A DNA stretch of 64,000 nucleotides, taken from the NCBI RefSeq assembly GCF_001905005.1, contig NZ_LWKZ01000012.1, positions 797,061 through 861,060 of the forward strand. The letters are read 5' to 3'. The DNA comes from Streptomyces sp. CB02923 (GTDB taxonomy: Bacteria > Actinomycetota > Actinomycetes > Streptomycetales > Streptomycetaceae). Position numbers and translations under genes: made by a program. Shown in pieces: positions 15,260 through 23,410 of the stretch (positions within the stretch are counted from its first letter, which is position 1; each line of letters begins with the position of its first letter). Under the pieces are notes generated by a model that saw nothing but the letters and a program-made list of their open reading frames with translations, did no database searches and had not been told where the DNA came from.

Positions 15260-15682
15260 TTACGGGGTAGCGAGGGCATCGTGTAGTGCCTCGCGCTCGA
15301 CGTAGTCCTGTAGCTCCATGTCGCCGTCGGCCACGGCACGTACGCGGTCGACGGCGGCGGCGAGTTGGTCGCGGTCGTGGAGCAGGTGCTCGACGTGCTG
15401 CCGGAGGAGCGGGCCCTCGTCGGGGGTGAGGACGCCACGGGCGGCGCGGGACAGGAGCACCAGCAGCGCGTCGCGACAGGCAGCGCCATCGTCACCAATT
15501 CGGTAGTGCTGTTCCCCATGGGTAGAGCGGCCAGTGCGAGCAGCGTTGGGTTGGCGTGGAGCTGCGCTGGCCGTCGTCGGCTCGTCGGTGACGGGCGTCG
15601 TCAGGTGGTCGGCGAGGCGTCTGACCTGCGTCGTCAGCCGGTCGACGGCGCGGACGATCTCGCGGGCGGGGTCAGTGGGCAC
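15260..15682 (-). CDS. Hypothetical helical protein, last gene of the early operon
   Basis: The 140-residue protein starts at GTG 15682 (GAGGAG 7 nt upstream) and overlaps its neighbour by 11 nt. Residues 1-30 (EIVRAVDRLTTQVRRLADHL) and 85-125 (LLRQHVEHLLHDRDQLAAAV) are long amphipathic helices joined by a polar linker, suggesting a coiled-coil protein. No known family. Confidence 0.6.
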   Translation of the reverse strand: MPTDPAREIVRAVDRLTTQVRRLADHLTTPVTDEPTTASAAPRQPNAARTGRSTHGEQHYRIGDDGAACRDALLVLLSRAARGVLTPDEGPLLRQHVEHLLHDRDQLAAAVDRVRAVADGDMELQDYVEREALHDALATP

Positions 15683-15914
15683 GGTTGGTCTCCTCGGCTT
15701 CGCCACGGGCGCTGGCGTCCTCAACGCGGAAGGAGGCGGTGAGGCCCAGTTCGACCGCGGCGCGCTCCAGCACGAGGCGCAGCTCGCGCGTGGCCGTGCG
15801 GGCGTCGGCGATCGGCTGGATGTCGGCGAGGAGGGCGGTGATGTCCTGGGAGGTGAAGCGGATGTGGATGCCCTCCTCGCCAGGGCGGTGGTTCGTAAAG
15901 GTGCGTCTAGGCAT
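15672..15914 (-). CDS. Small hypothetical protein (80 aa)
   Basis: Begins MPRRTFTNHRPGEEGIHIRF and continues with a helix, DITALLADIQPIADARTATR, ending in a charged tail. A GAGGAGATC site precedes the ATG. It overlaps both neighbours. No recognised domain. Confidence 0.6.
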   Translation of the reverse strand: MPRRTFTNHRPGEEGIHIRFTSQDITALLADIQPIADARTATRELRLVLERAAVELGLTASFRVEDASARGEAEETNRAH

Positions 15915-16134
15915 GGTCGATCTCCTCGGTGACGATGCGGCAGGTGCGGTCGTGTGTGCGGCCGGCGGTGAGCCACCACCGCTCGCAGCACGCGGTGAGT
16001 AGCGGTGCCTGCTCGGCCGGGCGGCGGGGGCGTGCGGCTCTCTCGGCGCGCACAGCGGCCTCACGCGCCTCACGACGGGCCGGGCGTCCACCGAGCCACA
16101 CAGCGGCGCGCACGACGGCGCGTAGGGCGTTCAC
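15907..16134 (-). CDS. Small basic hypothetical protein (75 aa)
   Basis: GTG at 16134 overlaps the WhiB-like gene stop. The N-terminal half is Arg/Ala-rich helical (ARREAREAAVRAERAARPRR); the C-terminal half has LLTACCERWWLTAGRTHDRT with paired Cys and Trp. High Arg content suggests nucleic-acid contact, but no family is recognised. Confidence 0.55.
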   Translation of the reverse strand: MNALRAVVRAAVWLGGRPARREAREAAVRAERAARPRRPAEQAPLLTACCERWWLTAGRTHDRTCRIVTEEIDHA

Positions 16135-16643
16135 GAAGCCACCGCCAGCCGCGCCACCCGCGTGTCCCGGCCCCTCTGCGACAACCTCGCCTGCGCCGCC
16201 GTGCACGGCCCGCACGCGTCCTCGCCAAGCCGGAGGTGCAGTTGGTAGCCGTAGAACGACCCACCGGCAGCGTGCTCCACGATCAGCCGCGCCCGGCGGC
16301 CGTCGGCGGTGCGCTCGTCGTGCGCCTGCTGGCAGGTGGCGCACTGCTCGCCGCGGGCCTTGTGCTGCTTGTGCCCGATGTCCGTACCGCACGCGGCGCG
16401 GACGGTGCCGGCGTCGTCGACCCACGAGCCGTCGTCGTGCGTGAGGCGGTGGCGCTCCGTGGGGGTGAGGCCGCCCCACACGCCGAATCGTTCCTCCGCG
16501 TCGAGGGCGGCAGTGAGGCACGGCTCGACGAGGGGGCAGGTGGCGCAGAGCGTCGCGGCTGCGCGCTGCTGTTCGGTGGTGCCGAAGAACGGGGCGGGGT
16601 CGGTGGCGCAGGCGGGGCGGCCGAGGGGCGGGGTGGTGGTCAT
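16131..16643 (-). CDS. WhiB-like regulator with C-terminal Cys/His repeat motifs
   Basis: This 170-residue protein has a WhiB domain at residues 10-68: Cys12, Cys33, Cys36 and Cys42 (ATLCATCPLVEPC) for a 4Fe-4S cluster and the GVWGG turn. Residues 80-165 hold two copies of a CGT..H..H...C..C-type motif: AACGTDIGHKQHKARGEQC and GYQLHLRLGEDACGPC. The latter motif recurs in actinophage proteins and may bind zinc or nucleic acid. Phage WhiB proteins can repress host whiB genes or control phage genes. It lies 4 nt after the helicase gene in the early operon. Confidence 0.8.
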   Translation of the reverse strand: MTTTPPLGRPACATDPAPFFGTTEQQRAAATLCATCPLVEPCLTAALDAEERFGVWGGLTPTERHRLTHDDGSWVDDAGTVRAACGTDIGHKQHKARGEQCATCQQAHDERTADGRRARLIVEHAAGGSFYGYQLHLRLGEDACGPCTAAQARLSQRGRDTRVARLAVAS

Positions 16644-16647
16644 GGGG

Positions 16648-18468
16648 TCAGTCCTCCTCGGGCGCGGGGGCGTTGTCGGTGGGGCCGTTGGGGTGGCTGC
16701 CGGTGGTGGGGTCGCAGGAGAGGTGGGTGTCGTATCCGCGGTCGAGTCGGTAGCCGGTGAGGGGGTCGGTGCAGACGGTGCAGAGGGGGGTGTCGTCGTC
16801 TGGTGTTTCCGGCGTTCCCTCCCCGTTCCCTCCCTTGGAGGGAGGAACGGGGGGAACGGAGGGCGTTCCGGGGGTTTCCGCGATGTTTCCGGGAAACGTT
16901 TGACCTGCGGTTTCGGCGTTCCGGGGGTGCGTTCCGGGAAACGTTTCCGGGAAACGTTGCTGGGCGGGGGCTCCGGAACGCTTTCCGGAAACGTCTGGGG
17001 CGGGCGTGGTGGCCCGTGCTTTGCGGCGGCGGACGGCTTCGGCGACCTTCTCGTTGCCGCCGGGGACGCCGCGGTCGGCGAGGGTCTGGCGGGCGATGCG
17101 GTTGCCCGCGTCGGCCGGTACGCCGGCGGCGTCGAGGGTGGCGATGATGTGCTCGACGGTGCCGGGCACGGTGGCAAGGCCGGTGGGCTCCTCCTCCCAC
17201 GTCATGAGGACGTGGCGGGTGCCGCCGGGGGCCCAGGTGTCGCCGTCCCGGCGGGCCTGGCGCAGGAGGGCGAAGTGATCGGGGCCTATGCCGGTGCGGG
17301 TGTGGGTGCGCTTGAGGGTGAGGGAGCCGCCGCCTTGGGAGGCCAGCTCCCATACGTGGTCGACGTCCTGCGTCTTGGCGGAGGAGCCTCGGCCGCCGCG
17401 GTCCTTGTCCTTGCCGAAGTGGTCGAGGCGTACGGAGCCGATGCGGGCTCGCTTGAGGGGGAGGAGGGTGTGGCGGTAGAGGGAGAGCCAGGTGTCGGCG
17501 TCGTTCTCGGGGCCGGAGATGAAGCGGGACACGGTGTCGATGACGACGACTTCGGCGGCGGTGGCCTTGGCGAGGGCGAGGAGGTCGACGCCGCCGCCCG
17601 CGGTGTCGAGGGGGCGGATGGGCGGGAAGGAGGCGTAGCGGAGTTCGCCCATGCGGCCGAGGCCGCCGCCGAAGCTGAGGAAGCGTTCCTGTACCTGCTC
17701 CTGGCCGTTCTCGGCGTCGAGGTACAGGACCCGTACGGGCGGCTGCGGAGCGTCGCCGAGGACGGGTTGGCCGGTGGCCATGCGCCACATCCACTCTTGA
17801 ACGAAGAGGGACTTGCCGGCCTTGCCGTCACCGACGACGGTGATCTGTTGGCCGGGCCCCATGAGCTTGCCGGGCAGGAGCTGGATGGCACCGAAGTCGG
17901 TGACGAAGAAGGCGTCCCAGTCCAGGAGGGCAGCAGTGAGGTGGCTCGGGCCGTGGCCGGTGGACTCGCGCAGCTGCTCGGCCTGTTGGAAGGCGGCGAC
18001 GATTGCGGCGAGTTCGTCGCCGGTGGCTTTGCGGAGTACGGCGGCCTTCAGTGCGGTCGAGTGCTCGTCGTAGCGGCGTTCGCGGGCGGTCTCGGCGATG
18101 CGCTCGGCGAACGAGGGCGCCATGTTCGCGGTGATGTACTCGGTGCCGAGGCGGTCGATGAGGGCGCCGCCGTCGACGAGGCGGAGCTGACCGAGCTTGT
18201 CGATTTCCGCGCGTACGAGGACGGGGTGAGGGCCCTGCCCGGCGGCGACCATGCCGGCCACGGTGTCCCAGATGAGTCGGACGGCGGGCTGGTAGATGTC
18301 ATCGCGGCTGATGACCTGCGCGCAGTCGGTGTATGCCTGCTCGCTGTGCATGATGGCGCCCGCTACGAGATTCTCGGCCTCCGCGTCGTGGGGTGTCCGC
18401 GCGAGGGCGTCAGGTGCCTCGTCGTTGACCGCGTTGCTGCGCGGCGGGATGCGGCGGACGTTGTCCAC
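16648..18468 (-). CDS. Replicative helicase/primase-like ATPase (DnaB-N plus RecA fold)
   Basis: The 606-residue protein combines a DnaB N-terminal-like helical domain (about 25-150; TPHDAEAENLVAGAIMHSEQ) with a RecA-type ATPase: Walker A GDGKAGKS at 213-220 and Walker B VVVIDTVS (D311). This is the RepA/AAA_25 type used by phages and plasmids to start replication. The C-terminal 130 residues are low complexity, encoding repeated FPETFPG-like units produced by DNA repeats at 16885-16994, then CTVC and an acidic end. GTG 18468 has AAGGAG upstream. Confidence 0.82.
   Translation of the reverse strand: MDNVRRIPPRSNAVNDEAPDALARTPHDAEAENLVAGAIMHSEQAYTDCAQVISRDDIYQPAVRLIWDTVAGMVAAGQGPHPVLVRAEIDKLGQLRLVDGGALIDRLGTEYITANMAPSFAERIAETARERRYDEHSTALKAAVLRKATGDELAAIVAAFQQAEQLRESTGHGPSHLTAALLDWDAFFVTDFGAIQLLPGKLMGPGQQITVVGDGKAGKSLFVQEWMWRMATGQPVLGDAPQPPVRVLYLDAENGQEQVQERFLSFGGGLGRMGELRYASFPPIRPLDTAGGGVDLLALAKATAAEVVVIDTVSRFISGPENDADTWLSLYRHTLLPLKRARIGSVRLDHFGKDKDRGGRGSSAKTQDVDHVWELASQGGGSLTLKRTHTRTGIGPDHFALLRQARRDGDTWAPGGTRHVLMTWEEEPTGLATVPGTVEHIIATLDAAGVPADAGNRIARQTLADRGVPGGNEKVAEAVRRRKARATTPAPDVSGKRSGAPAQQRFPETFPGTHPRNAETAGQTFPGNIAETPGTPSVPPVPPSKGGNGEGTPETPDDDTPLCTVCTDPLTGYRLDRGYDTHLSCDPTTGSHPNGPTDNAPAPEED
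16885..16994. repeat. Iteron-like repeats inside the helicase gene (candidate origin)
   Basis: Four copies of a palindromic core occur in 110 bp: GTTTCCGGGAAACGTT at 16885-16900 and 16943-16958, GTTCCGGGAAACGTT at 16931-16945 and TTTCCGGAAACGT at 16982-16994. Related TTCC-containing half sites continue to about 16800. Two copies overlap. Clustered palindromic repeats within or beside the initiator or helicase gene are the usual form of phage and plasmid replication origins; that role is inferred. Confidence 0.65.
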
Positions 18469-18481
18469 GGTGCTCCTTGGT

Positions 18482-18784
18482 TCAGAACAGCGGGTGCTGC
18501 CGGGCGGGGCCGGGGCATTGGTGCTCGGTGACGTGCGGGTGAGGGCAGTCGGCGGGATGCCAGCGGTCGAGCCAGCGGAGCCGGGGCGGCGTGTGGGGGC
18601 CGGCGCGGTAGAGGCACCAGATGAGGCGGTTCGGGGTCCGGGCGGCGGCTTGCTCGGCGGGGGTGAGGGGCCGCAGGTCTGCGGTGACGGTGAGCGCGGC
18701 GACGCGGCCGACGAGTTGGCGGAGGATGGGCGCGCGGCAGGCGGGGCATTGGGTGGTGCCGTCGGCTGCCGTGCGCCCGGCCAT
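18482..18784 (-). CDS. Small zinc-finger-like protein (100 aa)
   Basis: Begins MAGRTAADGTTQCPACRAPI with a CPAC knuckle; a second group of ligands, HPADCPHPHVTEHQC, sits near the C-terminus. Together they could build one or two zinc sites. Between them lies a helical section (LTPAEQAAARTPNRLIWCLY). It starts overlapping the previous stop by one base and lies just ahead of the helicase gene, so a replication accessory role is possible. Confidence 0.6.
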   Translation of the reverse strand: MAGRTAADGTTQCPACRAPILRQLVGRVAALTVTADLRPLTPAEQAAARTPNRLIWCLYRAGPHTPPRLRWLDRWHPADCPHPHVTEHQCPGPARQHPLF

Positions 18785-19026
18785 CAGGCGCGTTCCCAGG
18801 TGATGGCGCCTCGCTCGACGTGGCCGCTCGCGCGGCTGGTGCCGGTGGGCTCGCCGTCCTCGTCGCGGTCGGCGAGGTAGTTGGTCCAGAAGGTCACGCG
18901 TGCGCGGGCGTCGGCGATGGAGCCGTACGGTCCCTCGTAGGTGGTCACCGTGTCGCTGCTGTATCGCTTGGTGATGACGGCGCGGAACACGGTGGCGTCG
19001 GCGGCCATGCCGATGGAGCGGGCCAT
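18784..19026 (-). CDS. Hypothetical phage protein (80 aa)
   Basis: MARSIGMAADATVFRAVITK then SDTVTTYEGPYGSIADARAR. The pattern TYEGPYGSIADARARVTFW is common in small proteins of actinophages of unknown role. One-base overlaps (TGATG) join it to both neighbours. Confidence 0.6.
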   Translation of the reverse strand: MARSIGMAADATVFRAVITKRYSSDTVTTYEGPYGSIADARARVTFWTNYLADRDEDGEPTGTSRASGHVERGAITWERA

Positions 19027-19319
19027 CAGGCGACCTCGTCGAGGGTGCCCTCGGCGCTGCGCTGTCGGTACATCGCGCTGGACTGCTGGCGCAGCTTCTC
19101 GTCCGTGAACTCGTCGGCGGCGATCTCGATGTCGACGATGCGGACCTTGACGATGTCGTCCTTGTCCTCGTCGGGCCCCTGCTCGGTGCGCTCGACGGAG
19201 GCGAGTTCGATGATGGCCATGCGGGTGGTGCCGAGGTCGTCGAATAGGGCCTTGGCGTGGGGGCGGATGGCCTGCTCTACGTCGGCGAGGACTTTGCTGT
19301 CGATCTTGATGCTGATCAT
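19026..19319 (-). CDS. Hypothetical phage protein (97 aa)
   Basis: Starts MISIKIDSKVLADVEQAIRP; strands alternate with helices and the middle is very acidic (RTEQGPDEDKDDIVKVRIVD). The ATG at 19319 overlaps the upstream stop as ATGA. No known family. Confidence 0.6.
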   Translation of the reverse strand: MISIKIDSKVLADVEQAIRPHAKALFDDLGTTRMAIIELASVERTEQGPDEDKDDIVKVRIVDIEIAADEFTDEKLRQQSSAMYRQRSAEGTLDEVA

Positions 19320-19549
19320 GCGGCGCGTGCTCCTTCGTGGGTGGTGGTGCATCGGGTGGGGTGGGTGGTGCGGACGGTGGCTACAAACCGGGCCACGGCC
19401 GTGGGGCCGGTGACGGGGCCCTCAGTGGTGTGGCAGAGCAGGCACTCGTACCGGGCCCGCGGCGGGCGGCTCCAGCGGACGTGGCCGGTGCGCATGTCCT
19501 CGCGGCCCTCGCCGAGGTCGACGAACAGCGCGCCCGTCAGCGTGCTCAT
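19316..19549 (-). CDS. Small CxxC protein (77 aa)
   Basis: MSTLTGALFVDLGEGREDMR, then ARYECLLCHTTEGPVTGPT and PTRCTTTHEG near the end. CLLC with a later Cys and His could make a zinc ribbon; this reads like the frequent small phage proteins that contain one knuckle. Overlaps both neighbours by ATGA. Confidence 0.6.
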   Translation of the reverse strand: MSTLTGALFVDLGEGREDMRTGHVRWSRPPRARYECLLCHTTEGPVTGPTAVARFVATVRTTHPTRCTTTHEGARAA

Positions 19550-20133
19550 GCGGCCGGCCCGAGGTCGGGCCACTGGCACCCGGCGAGCGCCGCACGGTGC
19601 CCGTCCGGCACCTCCGCCAGCGGCTGGCCGAGGTGGTGCAGGCCCATGGCGCGGAGGATGAGGGCGTCGGCCTCGTCGTCGCTCGGGAGGATGGCGCCGT
19701 ACCGGCGCTGCGCGGCGTCGAGTACGGCTGCCTTGCGGGCTGCGCCGGAGCCGGTGGCGTACTTGGCGCGGCTGGTCGGCGGGATCACCGCGACGGGGAT
19801 GTCGCGGGCGCACAGGGCGTCGACGATCAGCCACCATAGTCCGCCGCGGTCCCACACAGAGCCGCCCACCGAGTGGTGCGACGGGCCCTCGACGCAGGCG
19901 AGGTCGACGTGTCCGACCTCGGTGAGGACGGTCTCGGTGATGTGCCGCATCCGGGTCCGCCGCTGGATGATGGTGTCGCGGCGGCGGCCGGTGGTGGGGA
20001 CGCGGGTGGTGCCGCCGAGGGTGGCGATGCCGGTGCCGGTGAGGCTGATGTCGAGTCCGGCGACGCGGTAGAGGCGAGGCCGGAGCCCGGCCGCCTGGGC
20101 GGCGGCCGGGGCGGCGTCGAACAGGGTGGTCAC
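19546..20133 (-). CDS. RuvC-like Holliday junction nuclease (RNase H fold)
   Basis: The 195-residue protein has the RuvC acidic pattern: VAGLDISLTGTGIA (D28) on the first strand, CVEGPSH on the fourth and DDEADALILRAMG in the last helix. RuvC-like enzymes resolve recombination or replication intermediates before packaging. GTG 20133 overlaps the upstream stop. Its placement with ERF, YqaJ and DnaQ proteins makes a recombination module. Confidence 0.85.
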   Translation of the reverse strand: MTTLFDAAPAAAQAAGLRPRLYRVAGLDISLTGTGIATLGGTTRVPTTGRRRDTIIQRRTRMRHITETVLTEVGHVDLACVEGPSHHSVGGSVWDRGGLWWLIVDALCARDIPVAVIPPTSRAKYATGSGAARKAAVLDAAQRRYGAILPSDDEADALILRAMGLHHLGQPLAEVPDGHRAALAGCQWPDLGPAA

Positions 20134-20579
20134 GATGCCTCCCAGAGGTAACGGGGCATGTGCTCCGTCCCTTGAGCGCAGCGCGGGCGGCTAGGACGGT
20201 CCCACCCCGGATGCGCCGGGCGGGCTGCGACGAGCCGCCATCCCGCCGCGCGGAGACTGGTGCCGGTCTCGCCCTGCTGGGTGTAGGTGATCAAGCGGCG
20301 GTAGCCCATGCCCTTGGCGATGTCCCAGCAGGCGGAGTACAGGAGGGAGCAGGCGTTGCGCGTCCCGTCGGTGGCAACCCTGGTGACCTCCAGCGTGTGG
20401 CCGGTGTCGAGGTGGCGGGCGACGGGGCGGCCGACTATGGCGACGCCTACGAGGACGGCCTCGTCGGTGACGACGCCGGTGCAGCCCTTGTAACCGCGGG
20501 GCGGGCGGTGGTGTCGGTGCCACGTGGCGATGAAGGCGCAGGCGTCGGCGAATGACACAGGGACGCGGTGGAGGCTCAT
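20130..20579 (-). CDS. XF1762-type GNAT-like protein
   Basis: The 149-residue protein begins MSLHRVPVSFADACAFIATW and has HHRPPRGYKGCTGVV, LEVTRVATDGTRNACSLLYS and GYRRLITYTQQGETGTSLRA, the signature of the XF1762-like family, which has an acetyltransferase-like fold and is widespread in phages. Substrate is unknown. ATG at 20579 overlaps the preceding stop as ATGA. Confidence 0.8.
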   Translation of the reverse strand: MSLHRVPVSFADACAFIATWHRHHRPPRGYKGCTGVVTDEAVLVGVAIVGRPVARHLDTGHTLEVTRVATDGTRNACSLLYSACWDIAKGMGYRRLITYTQQGETGTSLRAAGWRLVAARPAHPGWDRPSRPRCAQGTEHMPRYLWEAS

Positions 20580-20860
20580 CGGTCCCCCTTCACCGTGTCG
20601 CAGCCGGTGCAGCGGTGGCCGTCGCCGTCCGGCACGTGCCGGGTACTGAGGTGCGCGCACGCGGTCGTGTCGCAGACGAGCCACCTGGTGCCGGGCGGGA
20701 TCTCCTCGAACACCGCGGTGTCGAGGCGGCGGGCCGCGGCAGCGCGGCGGTGGGCGGCGCGTACGGGCCCGGCGGGCGCGGGCCGGAGGACGCTGTCGAC
20801 GAGCACGGCGAACCCAACGGCGGGGAACGCGGCGAGGCCAGCAGCGATGGCGGTGATCAC
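20576..20860 (-). CDS. Membrane-anchored Cys-rich small protein (94 aa)
   Basis: GTG 20860 starts a hydrophobic segment (AIAAGLAAFPAVGFAVLV) followed by an Arg/Ala-rich helix and a C-terminal region WLVCDTTACAHLSTRHVPDG with a final CTGC. The Cys and His could bind zinc. It may be anchored in the membrane with the knuckle in the cytoplasm. Family unknown. Confidence 0.55.
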   Translation of the reverse strand: MITAIAAGLAAFPAVGFAVLVDSVLRPAPAGPVRAAHRRAAAARRLDTAVFEEIPPGTRWLVCDTTACAHLSTRHVPDGDGHRCTGCDTVKGDR

Positions 20861-21576
20861 TGGTCGCCTCCCGCGCGCTGGTGTGGGACGACGGGCCACG
20901 CGCCCTCGACGACCGCCGCCGGGTCCTTGCGGCGGAAGTACTCCTGAAGGCTGACGGCCTGCTCGGCGGCCCACGCGACCTGCGCCGTGTACAGCTCGTC
21001 CAGCGACATCGCGGCGAGCTGCGCGTACCGGGTGCCCTGCCGCCAGGCGACGCGGCACGCGGCGAGGGCGTCGGCGTCGGCGGAGTGCGCGCCGTCGAGC
21101 GGCACGGCGTAGTGCTCGCAGAGCGCGGTGAGCTTGCGGCTGCCGCGGCGGTAGCGGTCGACCTGCTTGTCGATCACGAAGGGATCGATGACCCGCAGCC
21201 CACCGAGACCATCGACGAGCGGCGTCATGCCGTACCGCCGCGCCTCGCGGTCGAGGACGGTGAAGTCGTACCGCGCGTTCATCGCGACGATCGGCACGCC
21301 GGCCAACACGACCTGTCCGAGGGTGCCGAGGATCTGCTCGACGGCCTTGCGCAGGTCGACGCCCTCAGCGCGGGCCCGCTCGGTGGTGACGCCGTGGATC
21401 GCGGCGGCCTCGTCGGGGACCTCGTGCCCGTCCACGTCGGTCAGCCACGTGGCGGACTGGGTGGGCTGGCCGCCGCCGCACTGGACGACGCAGGCGGTGA
21501 CGATGCGGGCGGTCTCGGGGTCGGGCCCGGTGGTCTCCAGATCGAAGCCGCACATGCGGCAGAGGTGCCAGCTCAC
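20857..21576 (-). CDS. DnaQ-like 3'-5' exonuclease (DEDDh)
   Basis: The 239-residue protein shows the three exonuclease motifs: GFDLETTGPD (D12, E14), NARYDFTVLDRE and HSADADALAA. These hydrolyse DNA or RNA 3' ends with two metal ions. Phage copies act in proofreading or recombination. GTG 21576 overlaps the ERF stop. The extra 70 residues at the C-terminus are helical and of unknown role. Confidence 0.88.
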   Translation of the reverse strand: MSWHLCRMCGFDLETTGPDPETARIVTACVVQCGGGQPTQSATWLTDVDGHEVPDEAAAIHGVTTERARAEGVDLRKAVEQILGTLGQVVLAGVPIVAMNARYDFTVLDREARRYGMTPLVDGLGGLRVIDPFVIDKQVDRYRRGSRKLTALCEHYAVPLDGAHSADADALAACRVAWRQGTRYAQLAAMSLDELYTAQVAWAAEQAVSLQEYFRRKDPAAVVEGAWPVVPHQRAGGDQ

Positions 21577-22364
21577 TGGCCACCTCCGGCGCGTTCCTTG
21601 CCGATGCGGACGACCATGTCGCCGATCTGCTCTTCGTCGCCCACCTCGTTGGTGACCAGCGCACCGAGCTGGTTGGACTGTCGCAGCTCGTAGTGGATCT
21701 GCCGGAGCCGCCCGGCCGAGGTCTGCGGGTGGCTGATCTCGTCGAGGTACTGAACGGCGGACCGTACGGGCGCCTCGCCGCGCTCGACGTACGAGACGTC
21801 GGGGTCCGGGTCGTGGGTGGGCGTGAGGCCGCCGGTGAGGAGCAGCACGCGCAGGGCAACAGACTGCGCTTTGGCAGTGCCTTTGTCCGCGGAGTCCAGC
21901 GCCTCACCGCGCGTCTTCAACAGAGCGGGCAGCGTGTCGCCCTTCGGGCCCATGACCATCCACGACACGGTCACGGTGCACTCGCGCATCTTGCTGCCCT
22001 TGGCCGAGGTGGTGTCGCGGTGCTCCGCGTCCACGCCGACGGGGAAGATGCTGATGCCATGCTTCAACGTGATGGGACCGAAGGTGTTGACGACGGTGTC
22101 GACGCCGCGGAAGTTGAAGCGGGTGCCGCCGCCGTTGTACTGCTCTTTCTTGGCGATGGCGCGGACTTCGCGGCGGGCGCGGAGCCACGCGATGTGCACG
22201 GGCACCATCTCCGGATCGCCGTCCCCCGGCTCGTAGTCGGCCATCGGGTCCGGCGCTGGGACGTACGGCTCGACGGGCGTCGACGACGCGTCGTCGGACG
22301 GGCCCGACGGGGCGTCGGTGGCGCGGCCGGCCGCAGCCGCCGCGCGCTCCTGCAAGGTCGTCAT
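21573..22364 (-). CDS. ERF-family single-strand annealing protein
   Basis: The 263-residue protein has a disordered N-terminus and the ERF core at 55-180: TRFNFRGVDTVVNTFGPITL, then ECTVTVSWMVMGPKGD and GEALDSADKGTAKAQSVALR, the conserved helix of the family. ERF proteins anneal complementary single strands during phage recombination. The partner exonuclease (YqaJ) is the next gene upstream, overlapping by ATGA, as in Red-type systems. Confidence 0.88.
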   Translation of the reverse strand: MTTLQERAAAAAGRATDAPSGPSDDASSTPVEPYVPAPDPMADYEPGDGDPEMVPVHIAWLRARREVRAIAKKEQYNGGGTRFNFRGVDTVVNTFGPITLKHGISIFPVGVDAEHRDTTSAKGSKMRECTVTVSWMVMGPKGDTLPALLKTRGEALDSADKGTAKAQSVALRVLLLTGGLTPTHDPDPDVSYVERGEAPVRSAVQYLDEISHPQTSAGRLRQIHYELRQSNQLGALVTNEVGDEEQIGDMVVRIGKERAGGGQ

Positions 22365-23410
22365 GCGTTGTGCTCCTCACGGATCACGCGGGGGATGGTC
22401 AAGCGGCGGCTGACGCGGTCCTCGACGCAGTCGGCGTACGCCTCGGGCCAGCGCTCGGCGAGGCGGCGGGTGTCGCAGTGCTCGCGGCTGGTCTCGTCAA
22501 GGCGGACGAAGGTGCGGTCCAGGACGACCGCCTCGGCGGCGTCGCCGAGCGTGCCGAGGATGCGCGCCTTGGCCGCCGCCTTCCGGCCCGCCGCTTCCTT
22601 CTCGTCGTTGTGCGCGTCGAGGTAGTCCGCCACCGCGTCCTGCGTGTCGACATCGCGGGTGATGTCGATCGCGCCGGACCGGTCCGGGTGCAATCGGTCG
22701 TACAGGTCGAGCAGGACATCGGGATCGGCGTCGGCCGCGAGGGCTGGCGGGCGCCGGGTCTGGATCTGCTCCCATGCGCGGGCGCCAGCGGTGCGCAGGT
22801 CGTCGATCAGGTCCACGTGGTCGGCCGTCCTGATGACGTACTGCCTGTAGTCGTTTCCGCCGATCAGTACGGCGGCGTGGACGTGGTCGAAGCCGCACAC
22901 GTCGGCCTGCCAGAGCGTCTGGACGAGCACATCGTCCGCTACGCCTGCGCGGAAGGCGGAAGCCTTCATCTTGTCGCGGCACTTGATCTCGACGGCGCAG
23001 CGTTCGCGGCCGTTGGCGAGGGGGCATTCGAGGACGCGGCGGTCGAGCGTGCACATCTGCCACGGCCGGTCGGTGCTGGCGACGAGGCCGACGCGGCGGA
23101 CGACGGACCTGTTGCGGCGGGCCCACTCGCGGGCCACGGTCTCCTCAAGCGCGCGTCCCCAGAGGGCGGGTTCGGAGTCGTCGCTCTCCAGCGGCAGGCC
23201 GCCCGTCTTGTCGTGGTAGACGCTGAGCGCGTTGCCGTAGCGGGAGATGCCGAGGATGGCGGCGATGTCGGAGGAGCCGAGGCCGGAGCGGCGGGCGGTG
23301 AGCCATGCGGTGCGGTCGGCGTCGGCGGGGAGGATGAGGCGGCCGGTGGGGGTGATCCGCCGACCGGCGGCCGGGGCCGTGGTGGCCCCGGCCTGCGCGG
23401 TCTTCGTCAT
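22361..23410 (-). CDS. YqaJ-like viral recombinase (lambda exonuclease fold)
   Basis: The 349-residue protein carries GLGSSDIAAILGISRYGNAL near residue 42, SEPALWGRALEETVAREWAR and CAVEIKCRDKMKASAF (the catalytic E-x-K on the core strand). This family degrades one strand of double-stranded DNA to make overhangs for the annealing protein encoded next. The C-terminal 120 residues are helical. It is overlapped at both ends by ATGA. Confidence 0.9.
   Translation of the reverse strand: MTKTAQAGATTAPAAGRRITPTGRLILPADADRTAWLTARRSGLGSSDIAAILGISRYGNALSVYHDKTGGLPLESDDSEPALWGRALEETVAREWARRNRSVVRRVGLVASTDRPWQMCTLDRRVLECPLANGRERCAVEIKCRDKMKASAFRAGVADDVLVQTLWQADVCGFDHVHAAVLIGGNDYRQYVIRTADHVDLIDDLRTAGARAWEQIQTRRPPALAADADPDVLLDLYDRLHPDRSGAIDITRDVDTQDAVADYLDAHNDEKEAAGRKAAAKARILGTLGDAAEAVVLDRTFVRLDETSREHCDTRRLAERWPEAYADCVEDRVSRRLTIPRVIREEHNA

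Noticed and set aside
16309..18531. Plus-strand frame of 740 codons over the helicase gene
   Set aside because: Antisense to the helicase gene with Walker motifs; low-complexity Gly/Val/Glu sequence without domains.
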